From Propionibacteriaceae bacterium (GTDB taxonomy: Bacteria > Actinomycetota > Actinomycetes > Propionibacteriales > Propionibacteriaceae), in NCBI GenBank assembly GCA_003158895.1, contig PMLO01000220.1, forward strand, positions 3,949-10,131: a stretch of DNA of 6,183 bases, in the 5' to 3' direction. Each line of letters begins with the position of its first letter. Positions within the stretch are counted from its first letter, which is position 1. The translations under genes and the position numbers were made by a program. This document shows positions 1-4,504 of this stretch, piece by piece. Below the pieces are notes generated by a model. It ran no database searches, had not been told where the DNA came from, and worked only from the letters and a program-made list of their open reading frames with translations.

Positions 1-890
1 GTGATCGAACCGTCCTCGATGAGCATCCGCAGGCTCGTGTTGCGCTCGGCGACGAGGCCGACGCGTTTCACCGAGGCGAGCAGGTCAGCGGTGTTCGTCC
101 GTACCGTCAGGGCAGGATTCACGCTCATCAGGTGGCGTACCTTCGGGAACTCTCCGTCGAGCAGACGGGTCGTGATCTGGCGGGAACCACCAGCGCCCTC
201 GCCCTCGAGACCGATGAGACCCTCACCGGTGCTGGCGGTGGAGATGCTCAGCGTCACGGATTCGCCGGAGGTCATGGACCGGGCGGCGTCAGCGAGAACC
301 TTCGCCGGTACGAGCGCCGCGGCCGAGGCCTGCGTCGACGCCGGGCTCCAGCTGAGCTCCTTGAGCGCCATGCGGTAGCGGTCGGTGGCGAGGAGGTCGA
401 CCTGGTCGCCCTCGATCTCGACACGTACACCGGTGAACACCGGAAGCAGCTCGTCACGGCCGGCCGCCACGACGACCTGGGACACGGCGCGCGCGAAGTC
501 CTCGCTCGGGACCGTACCGCTCGCCTCCGGCATCTGCGGCAGCTCCGGGTAGTCGTTCACAGGCAGCAGTTGCAGCGTGAAGCGGGCGGATCCGCAGACG
601 AGCTCGAGGCTCGACCCCGACGCGGTCAGCGAGACCGGCTTGTTCGGCAGGGAGCGGGAGATGTCGGCCAGCAGGCGCCCGGAGATCAGGGCGACGCCAG
701 GCTCGGTCACCTCAGCCGGCACGGTGATGCGCGCGGAGGTCTCGTAGTCGAAGCTCGAGAAGACGACGGTGCGTCCCTCGGCCTTGACGAGTAGACCCGC
801 CAGGATCGGCACGCTCGGACGCGTCGGCAGACTCCTTGCAGCCCACTGCACGGCCTCGGCCAGGACGTCCTTGTCGAGTCGAATCTTCAC
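1..890 (-). CDS. dnaN: DNA polymerase III subunit beta (sliding clamp), C-terminus cut by window edge
   Basis: This is the ring-shaped sliding clamp that encircles DNA and tethers the replicative polymerase, as well as many repair proteins. Reading the minus strand from the GTG at 890 gives 296 residues without a stop before the window edge. The family is usually about 370-380 residues, so the last ~80 (most of domain 3, which includes much of the partner-binding pocket) are missing here. The start (VKIRLDKDVLAEAV) matches the typical actinobacterial beginning. Other clamp-like stretches are WAARSLPTRPSVPILAGLL (about residues 16-34), LLATDRYRMA (166-175) and LLDGEFPKV (243-251). An AGGGG ribosome binding site lies about 6 nt before the GTG, which supports this start. 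Transcription runs away from the origin; recF would be expected next, outside the window. The long plus-strand open frame over it is an antisense shadow. Confidence 0.97.
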   Translation of the reverse strand, partial: MKIRLDKDVLAEAVQWAARSLPTRPSVPILAGLLVKAEGRTVVFSSFDYETSARITVPAEVTEPGVALISGRLLADISRSLPNKPVSLTASGSSLELVCGSARFTLQLLPVNDYPELPQMPEASGTVPSEDFARAVSQVVVAAGRDELLPVFTGVRVEIEGDQVDLLATDRYRMALKELSWSPASTQASAAALVPAKVLADAARSMTSGESVTLSISTASTGEGLIGLEGEGAGGSRQITTRLLDGEFPKVRHLMSVNPALTVRTNTADLLASVKRVGLVAERNTSLRMLIEDGSI

Positions 891-914
891 CGGTACCCCT
901 CTCGTTGCCTGCGC

Positions 915-920
915 ATCTTA
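915..920 (-). promoter_or_regulatory. Candidate -10 box for dnaN
   Basis: On the minus strand TAAGAT fits the TAnnnT pattern of a sigma70-type -10 element and would give a short leader of roughly 18 nt before the dnaN GTG. There is no convincing -35 hexamer at 16-18 nt upstream, so this is a weak call. dnaN may also be transcribed from further upstream through the origin. Confidence 0.25.
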
Positions 921-987
921 TCGTGGCGAGACCCGCCGATGTTGGGTGTGCGCGAGTACGGCGCGTGGTCGAAGCCTTCAGGAGAAG

Positions 988-996
988 TTGTCCCCA
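988..996 (+). promoter_or_regulatory. Candidate DnaA box
   Basis: TTGTCCCCA differs at one position from the high-GC consensus TTGTCCACA. It lies on the dnaN side of the AT-rich segment and in opposite orientation to the tandem boxes at 1063-1080, so it would flank the unwinding region on its other side. The mismatch falls in the conserved CCACA core, so binding may be weak. Confidence 0.45.
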
Positions 997-1010
997 CCTT
1001 GGCTGCTCGC

Positions 1011-1023
1011 AGACTTCGAGTCT
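1011..1023. repeat. Small perfect hairpin at the edge of the AT-rich segment
   Basis: AGACT-TCG-AGTCT is a 5-bp inverted repeat with a 3-nt loop, just on the dnaN side of the AT-rich DNA. It could form a small cruciform or RNA hairpin. It is short enough to be chance, and no function is claimed. Confidence 0.3.
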
Positions 1024-1062
1024 TCTGAATATAAAGAGATAGGTAGTACTAGTAGTAGGTGC
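1024..1062. other. Putative DNA unwinding element with DnaA-trio repeats
   Basis: An AT-rich run (around GAATATAAAGAGAT) is followed by TAG-type triplets: TAG at 1040-1042 and 1044-1046, TAC at 1047-1049, then three consecutive TAGs at 1050-1058. After the 4-nt spacer GTGC comes the first of two tandem DnaA boxes. Known basal unwinding modules have DnaA boxes, a short GC-rich spacer and then repeats of the trio 3'-GAT-5' (5'-TAG-3') on one strand, onto which the DnaA filament extends. The order, orientation and spacing here match that pattern. The motif is seen directly; the role as the strand-opening site is inferred from the known mechanism. Confidence 0.75.
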
Positions 1063-1080
1063 TGTGGACGCTGTGGACCA
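1063..1080 (-). promoter_or_regulatory. Two back-to-back DnaA boxes next to the trio repeats
   Basis: TGTGGACGC (1063-1071) and TGTGGACCA (1072-1080) are directly adjacent 9-mers in the same orientation. Read on the minus strand they are GCGTCCACA (two mismatches to TTGTCCACA) and TGGTCCACA (one mismatch); both keep the GTCCACA core. Their position 4 nt from the TAG repeats suggests they load the DnaA filament that opens the origin. Confidence 0.8.
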
Positions 1081-1216
1081 GTGGTGTCCGGGCAGGTGGC
1101 ATCTGAATCCCACGCTTGTCGTTCCTGTGTACGGCGACAGAATTACACGGGGAGGATCTGGGGACGCTTTGGTGAACGCCGGGCGACCTCACGACAACTA
1201 CTCCCTGGGCCACATG

Positions 1217-1249
1217 TTGTCCACACCCGCTTGTGGACAGTGTGGATAG
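1217..1249. promoter_or_regulatory. Cluster of three DnaA boxes
   Basis: A perfect TTGTCCACA (1217-1225, plus orientation) is followed by TGTGGACAG (1232-1240) and TGTGGATAG (1241-1249), both in minus orientation and directly adjacent to each other. On the minus strand the latter read CTGTCCACA and CTATCCACA, each one mismatch from TTGTCCACA or TTATCCACA. The first two form an exact 8-bp inverted repeat, TGTCCACA-cccgct-TGTGGACA. This is the highest-affinity-looking site in the origin, on the side facing dnaA, and is a plausible anchor for DnaA assembly. Confidence 0.85.
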
Positions 1250-1274
1250 TTCGATGACGACCAAAGCGCGAGAT

Positions 1275-1321
1275 GTACGGATGTGCCACGGGCAGAAATG
1301 GGGAACGACAACAGTCCGTAC
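1275..1321. repeat. 7-bp inverted repeat between the reductase-like gene and the origin
   Basis: GTACGGA at 1275-1281 and its exact complement TCCGTAC at 1315-1321 flank a 33-nt spacer just past the stop codon of the small reductase-like gene. There is no T-run, so it does not look like a standard intrinsic terminator. It may be a chance match, since GTACGG-type words are frequent in this DNA. Confidence 0.25.
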
Positions 1322-1323
1322 CG

Positions 1324-1848
1324 TCACCGAAGAACCTCGTACGTGAGGCCAACCATGCCGCTGGGGTACTGCTTGCTGGCGAGCAGTGCGAGCTGGGTCT
1401 GGGACGCATGGGGTGCCAGTAACGGCGTGCCGCTGCCGAGCAGGACAGGCACGATCGTCACTTCGACACGGTCGACCTGGCCGCCGGCCAGGAGCGTACG
1501 GAACAGTTCGCCGCCACCGAACAGCCAGATCTCTCCGTCGCCTGGTTCCTCCCGTAGAGCCCGTACGCGCTCGACCGCATGGTCCGGGACGACCGTGACG
1601 TCAGGATGCGCTTCTGGGCTCAACAGGCTCGAGAACACGAACACGCGCGTGTCCCGCGACCATGCCGGCTCGCCGCCCATGGCCCTCGCGACCTCGTACG
1701 ACTTCCGGCCGAGCAGCACGGTGTCGATCCGCGCGAAGATGGCGGCGAAGTCGATCGTCGGGTCCTCGGGGATCCAGTCGAAGTTGCCGTGCGGACCCGC
1801 GACGTACCCGTCGAGGCTGGCGGCGACGTTGTACCTGACCAGACGCAT
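1324..1848 (-). CDS. Dihydrofolate reductase family protein (RibD C-terminal domain)
   Basis: This encodes a 174-residue single-domain protein of the RibD C-terminal/dihydrofolate reductase-like superfamily (YyaP/YwjB type), which bind NAD(P)H. The physiological substrate of such stand-alone proteins is generally unknown. Family motifs are SLDGYVAG (residues 11-18) followed by NFDW, LLGRKSYE (45-52), the FGGGEL nucleotide-binding turn (110-115) and PVLLGSGTPLL (134-144). Length is normal and no frame damage is seen. The ATG at 1848 has a strong AGGAGG site 5 nt upstream. It lies only 43 nt downstream of dnaA on the same strand with no clear terminator between them, so co-transcription with dnaA is likely (inference). 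It separates dnaA from oriC, which is an unusual place for such a gene. True folate reductase activity is not implied, and riboflavin-pathway function is also unproven. Confidence 0.9.
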   Translation of the reverse strand: MRLVRYNVAASLDGYVAGPHGNFDWIPEDPTIDFAAIFARIDTVLLGRKSYEVARAMGGEPAWSRDTRVFVFSSLLSPEAHPDVTVVPDHAVERVRALREEPGDGEIWLFGGGELFRTLLAGGQVDRVEVTIVPVLLGSGTPLLAPHASQTQLALLASKQYPSGMVGLTYEVLR

Positions 1849-1891
1849 GACGACCTCCTGACTCGTTCACCCAGCTCGAGCCGAGGTTGGT

Positions 1892-3283
1892 TCAGCGGCG
1901 CTGGGCGGACTGTTTGATGCGGTTCGTGAGCTCGGTGACCTTGGTGTAGACGTCGCGGTCGCGGCTCATGAGGTCTTTGATCTTGCGGTTGGCGTGCATG
2001 ACCGTGGTGTGGTCGCGGCCGCCGAACTGCTGGCCGATCTTGGGCAGGCTGGCGTCGGTGAGGTCTCGGCACAGGTACATGGCCATCTGACGTGCCGTCG
2101 CGACGCTCTGTGCCCGGCCGGGGCCGGTGAGCTCGTCGAGGGACAGGTCGAAGTACGAAGCCGTCTCGGTCATGATCATCGAGATCGTGATCGGGTGCTC
2201 GTCGCCCTCGGGGATGAGGTCCTTGAGCACCGCCGCGGCCAGATCCAGGTCGACGTTCTGCTTGTTCAGCGACGCGTACGCGGTGACGCGGATCAGCGCA
2301 CCCTCGAGCTCGCGGATGTTGCTCTGGATCTTCGTCGCGATGAACTCCAGCACCTCCGGCGGCACTGTGAGGCCCTCGTGGAGCGCCTTCTTGAGCAGGA
2401 TCGCGATGCGGGTCTCCGGATCCGGCGGCTGGACGTCGGTGATCAGGCCCCACTCGAACCGGCTGCGGAGCCGGGGCTCGAGCGCCTCGAGCAGCTTCGG
2501 CGGACGGTCGGAGGTCATCACGATCTGCTTGCTCGCGTTGTGGAGCGTGTTGAACGTGTGGAAGAACTCCTCCTGCGTACCGATCTTCTTCTCCAGGAAC
2601 TGGATGTCGTCGATCAGCAGCACGTCGACGTCACGGTAGGCGCGGCGGAACTGCGCCTGGCGGTTGTCGGAGATCGCGTTGATGAACTCGTTGGTCATCT
2701 CCTCGGTGGAGACGTACTTCACGCGCAGATGCTGGTGGTAGGTCTGCACGTAATGGCCGAGCGCATGCAGCAGGTGAGTCTTGCCGAGGCCGGACGCGCC
2801 GTAGATGAGGAGCGGGTTGTACGACTTGCCGGGGGCCTCTGCCACAGCGACAGCTGCCGCGTGGGCGAACCGGTTGGACGGCCCGATGACGAACGTCTCG
2901 AGTGTGTACTTGGGGTTCAGCCGCGCGTGGTCGTGCTTCGAGCGCGGAGAAGGGCTCGGCTCGAGCTCCTCGAAGTCGTCGGCCGCGTCGTACCCGTCGA
3001 CGCGGGTGTCTCCGGAATGGAGCGACTGGTCGATCGTCACGCCGATGTGGGCCGGCTCACCGAGAGCGTCGCTCAAGGCTGCCTCGATGCGGCCGCGGAG
3101 ACGGTTCTCCAGCCGGTCGCGGGTGAACTCGTTGGGCGCAGCGATCATCAGCGTCGACTCGTGCATGGTCAGCGGGACGCAGCTCGAGACGATGGCGCGG
3201 CTCGGTCCGTCCAGCTCGGCGATGACATGTGTCCACAACCGTGAGACGTCCCTATCGAGGCCGATGGAAGGACCGTCTGTCAT
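1892..3283 (-). CDS. dnaA: Chromosomal replication initiator protein DnaA
   Basis: This AAA+ ATPase binds DnaA boxes, forms a filament at oriC, melts the DNA and recruits the helicase. From the ATG at 3283 it has 463 residues. Domain I spans about 1-85 (RLWTHVIAEL near residue 15) and is followed by a short acidic linker (domain II, about 90-123). The AAA+ domain has Walker A GASGLGKT (162-169), Walker B VLLIDD (221-226), sensor 1 MTSDRPP (256-262), the arginine-rich RLRSRFEWG (271-279) and sensor 2 NIRELEGAL (322-330). Domain IV carries the DNA-binding signature GGRDHTTVMHANRKI (421-435). The ATG at 3283 follows AGGGAGGG closely (about 3-4 nt). Longer starts at 3319 (ATG) or 3331 (TTG) lack a good ribosome site. 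The linker is much shorter than in Streptomyces DnaA. Autoregulation is likely, given the DnaA boxes upstream. Confidence 0.98.
   Translation of the reverse strand: MTDGPSIGLDRDVSRLWTHVIAELDGPSRAIVSSCVPLTMHESTLMIAAPNEFTRDRLENRLRGRIEAALSDALGEPAHIGVTIDQSLHSGDTRVDGYDAADDFEELEPSPSPRSKHDHARLNPKYTLETFVIGPSNRFAHAAAVAVAEAPGKSYNPLLIYGASGLGKTHLLHALGHYVQTYHQHLRVKYVSTEEMTNEFINAISDNRQAQFRRAYRDVDVLLIDDIQFLEKKIGTQEEFFHTFNTLHNASKQIVMTSDRPPKLLEALEPRLRSRFEWGLITDVQPPDPETRIAILLKKALHEGLTVPPEVLEFIATKIQSNIRELEGALIRVTAYASLNKQNVDLDLAAAVLKDLIPEGDEHPITISMIMTETASYFDLSLDELTGPGRAQSVATARQMAMYLCRDLTDASLPKIGQQFGGRDHTTVMHANRKIKDLMSRDRDVYTKVTELTNRIKQSAQRR
3229..3237 (+). promoter_or_regulatory. DnaA-box-like sequence inside the 5' end of dnaA
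   Basis: GTGTCCACA is one mismatch from TTGTCCACA and lies within dnaA codons for the LWTH segment of domain I. It could add to DnaA binding around its own promoter, but the coding need for these residues may explain it as well. Confidence 0.3.
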
Positions 3284-3350
3284 GTCCCTCCCTAGCCAGA
3301 GCACGAATGTGTGCGTCATCCCGTCGCTCAAGGGGACACTCAGGACCTAC

Positions 3351-3383
3351 TTGTCCACAAGAGACTACTCTGCTTGTGGACGG
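3351..3383. promoter_or_regulatory. Inverted DnaA-box pair in the dnaA upstream region
   Basis: A perfect TTGTCCACA (3351-3359) faces TGTGGACGG (3375-3383; CCGTCCACA on the minus strand, two mismatches). The pair forms an exact 9-bp inverted repeat, GTCCACAAG (3353-3361) with CTTGTGGAC (3373-3381). The inner bases AGA (3362-3364) and TCT (3369-3371) also pair, giving a 12-bp stem with one bulged base and a CTAC loop. It lies about 70-100 nt upstream of the dnaA ATG. Binding of DnaA here would be expected to repress dnaA or to form a second origin sub-region; both are inferences. Confidence 0.75.
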
Positions 3384-3426
3384 TCTTGGCCGCGTCGGGG
3401 GTCCGTCGGATGCGAGATCGTGGAGA

Positions 3427-3456
3427 AACCTAACGGCCGTGTCGTAGGTCGCGCAA
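3427..3456 (-). promoter_or_regulatory. Candidate dnaA promoter
   Basis: On the minus strand TTGCGC (3451-3456) and TAGGTT (3427-3432) are separated by 18 nt and resemble actinobacterial sigma70-type -35 and -10 elements. The leader would be about 135 nt and would include the DnaA-box hairpin. The -35 match is only moderate and other starts are possible. Confidence 0.35.
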
Positions 3457-3624
3457 CCTCATGCACGATCATTCGGTGCGTTACCGGCGTGTCGACTGGA
3501 GTTCACCTGGTGTTGGTACTAGTGGCGGCGCAAAACGCAGGTTCTTGAGGCGTCCAACTGCTGGTCATGGGGACCACGTGACGACATGACAGGTACGGCT
3601 GTTCGGGCTCGATCTGGACACGGT

Positions 3625-3653
3625 TTGCTCGCCGCAGGGCTGCCGCGTAAAGT
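3625..3653 (+). promoter_or_regulatory. Promoter of the rpmH-rnpA operon
   Basis: TTGCTC (3625-3630) and TAAAGT (3648-3653) are separated by the ideal 17 nt, in a locally AT-richer spot (GTAAAGTAAAC). This places transcription start near 3660, leaving a leader of about 70 nt before rpmH. It is the best promoter match in the window. Confidence 0.65.
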
Positions 3654-3730
3654 AAACGGGTCGCTGACGTAAGCGGCCGTTCCCGTGCGCCTGAGGGCGT
3701 ACGACGACACAGAGCACCGGGGAGAGTCCC

Positions 3731-3868
3731 ATGAGCAAGCGCACGTTCCAGCCGAGCAACCGGCGTCGTAGTCGTACGCACGGCTTCCGTACCCGCATGC
3801 GGACCCGCGCCGGTCGCGCCATCCTGTCCGCGCGTCGCCGTAAGGGCCGCGCCGAGCTGTCGGCCTGA
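3731..3868 (+). CDS. rpmH: Large ribosomal subunit protein bL34
   Basis: This is a small, very basic protein of the 50S ribosomal subunit that contacts 23S rRNA. The 45-residue product starts MSKRTFQPSNRRRSRTHGFR and continues with the usual Arg/Lys-rich helix (RMRTRAGRAILSARRRKGR), ending in ELSA. Length and sequence are typical of the family. A GGGGAGAG ribosome site lies about 5 nt before the ATG. It is the first gene of the plus-strand operon, behind the promoter at 3625-3653, with rnpA following after 7 nt. This placement beside dnaA is the conserved arrangement in bacteria. Confidence 0.98.
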   Translation: MSKRTFQPSNRRRSRTHGFRTRMRTRAGRAILSARRRKGRAELSA

Positions 3869-3875
3869 CCCACAC

Positions 3876-4205
3876 ATGCTGCCGGCACCTGCTCGGCTTC
3901 GATCGTCCGACGACTTCAGGACGACGGTTCGGCGCGGTCGCCGCGTCGGCCGCTCGACGCTCGTCCTGCACGTGGTCTCCCGTCCGGACACCATCACACG
4001 GGCGGGTTTCGTCGTCTCCAAAGCCGTGGGTGGCGCGGTGACGAGGAACAGGGTCAAGCGGCGTCTGCGCCACATGGTCGCGGCACGGCTGGCCGATCAG
4101 ACCAGGGGCGTTGACGTGGTGGTACGGGCTCTGCCCGCGGCTGCGACCGCACCGGAGCGCCTTGCCGGCGACTTCGCCACCGCGTGGCAGGCGGCAGTCG
4201 CGTGA
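3876..4205 (+). CDS. rnpA: Ribonuclease P protein component
   Basis: This is the protein subunit of RNase P, which helps the catalytic RNA bind precursor tRNA and remove 5' leaders. The 109-residue product starts MLPAPARLRSSDDFRTTVRRG, like other actinobacterial RnpA. It has the family motif AVTRNRVKRRLRHMV (residues 54-68), whose RNR is the RNA-binding signature, and the preceding FVVSKAVGGA (45-54). Length is normal. It begins 7 nt after the rpmH stop; the gap (CCCACAC) has no ribosome binding site, so translation is probably coupled to rpmH (inference). Its stop overlaps the yidD start (GTGA). Confidence 0.97.
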   Translation: MLPAPARLRSSDDFRTTVRRGRRVGRSTLVLHVVSRPDTITRAGFVVSKAVGGAVTRNRVKRRLRHMVAARLADQTRGVDVVVRALPAAATAPERLAGDFATAWQAAVA

Positions 4206-4504
4206 AGTACGTACTCATCGGATTCGTCAAGGTGTGGCGCCGGCTCATCTCGCCTCTGTACGGAGACGTGTGCAAGTACCACCCGACCTGCTCGGCGTAC
4301 GGGCTCCGCGCCCTCGAGGTCCATGGCGCCATCCGCGGCAGCTGGCTGACGGTCACCCGGATCGGGCGCTGTCACCCGTGGTCGATGGGCGGCGTCGACT
4401 ACGTCCCCGGAACTCCCGAGGCCGAGCTCTGGCTCGCGCAACAAGCCGGCACAGCATCTTCGAAGGGGCCGGTCGGCTCCGCAGCGTCAGGGGTTAAGGA
4501 ATGA
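4202..4504 (+). CDS. yidD: Membrane protein insertion efficiency factor YidD
   Basis: This small protein associates with the inner face of the membrane and aids insertion of YidC substrates. It has 100 residues from the GTG at 4202, starting VKYVLIGFVKVWRRLISPLYG, which matches the family start. A GTG at 4184 in the same frame would add six unrelated residues and overlap rnpA further, so it was not chosen. Signature features are CKYHPTCSAYGLRAL (residues 24-38), HGAIRGSW (41-48) and GRCHPWSMGGVDYVP (55-69), with the conserved cysteines at 24, 30 and 57. The start overlaps the rnpA stop (GTGA) and the stop overlaps the yidC ATG (ATGA), implying coupled translation of the three genes. The last ~25 residues are variable, as is usual. 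Confidence 0.96.
   Translation: MKYVLIGFVKVWRRLISPLYGDVCKYHPTCSAYGLRALEVHGAIRGSWLTVTRIGRCHPWSMGGVDYVPGTPEAELWLAQQAGTASSKGPVGSAASGVKE

Larger units (their letters stand above)
891..1323. other. Chromosomal replication origin (oriC)
   Basis: This ~430 nt gene-free stretch lies between dnaN and the small reductase-like gene downstream of dnaA. It holds at least six sequences within two mismatches of the DnaA box TTGTCCACA, at 988-996, 1063-1071, 1072-1080, 1217-1225, 1232-1240 and 1241-1249. It also holds the most AT-rich segment of the area (about 1024-1058) and TAG repeats next to the tandem boxes. Order from the dnaA side is: box cluster, spacer, tandem boxes, trio repeats, AT-rich segment, dnaN. 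This matches origins such as that of Bacillus subtilis, where the unwinding element lies on the dnaN side. Short open frames across it have no coding character. The function is inferred from position and motifs. Confidence 0.9.
3284..3730. other. Divergent dnaA/rpmH intergenic region
   Basis: This ~450 nt stretch has no convincing gene. From the dnaA side it contains the dnaA ribosome binding site, two DnaA boxes forming a hairpin (3351-3383), a candidate dnaA promoter (about 3427-3456), a stretch of ~140 nt in which I recognise nothing beyond a minor TGGTC/GACCA inverted repeat (3562-3576), and the rpmH promoter (3625-3653). Open frames crossing it are not supported by ribosome sites or family-like sequence. 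Confidence 0.8.

Noticed and set aside
132..794. 220-residue plus-strand open frame opposite dnaN
   Set aside because: Antisense shadow of the clear dnaN reading frame; composition is Arg/Gly/Glu-rich with no domain.
1049..1327. Small minus-strand open frame within oriC
   Set aside because: It runs through the DnaA boxes and trio repeats, has no ribosome site or family resemblance, and is explained by origin sequence.
1283..1861. 192-residue plus-strand open frame opposite the reductase-like gene
   Set aside because: The minus-strand frame has all RibD/DHFR-family motifs and a strong ribosome site; the plus-strand frame has neither.
1868..1890. Possible terminator hairpin after dnaA (CTCG-AGC-CGAG with CCA/TGG)
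   Set aside because: The stem is short and interrupted and has no T-run on the minus strand, so termination between dnaA and the next gene is not supported.
1994..3244. 416-residue plus-strand open frame opposite dnaA
   Set aside because: It is antisense to dnaA, which has complete family motifs. Its product is rich in Arg/Glu/Leu/Val without recognisable domains, as expected of a GC-rich shadow frame.
3284..3331. Longer dnaA start at 3319 (ATG) or 3331 (TTG)
   Set aside because: No purine-rich site precedes either, whereas the ATG at 3283 follows AGGGAGGG and gives the usual MTD-type N-terminus.
3503..4075. Minus-strand open frames opposite rpmH/rnpA and across the upstream spacer
   Set aside because: They overlap the well-supported rpmH and rnpA genes and their promoter; the products are Arg/Thr-rich without motifs.
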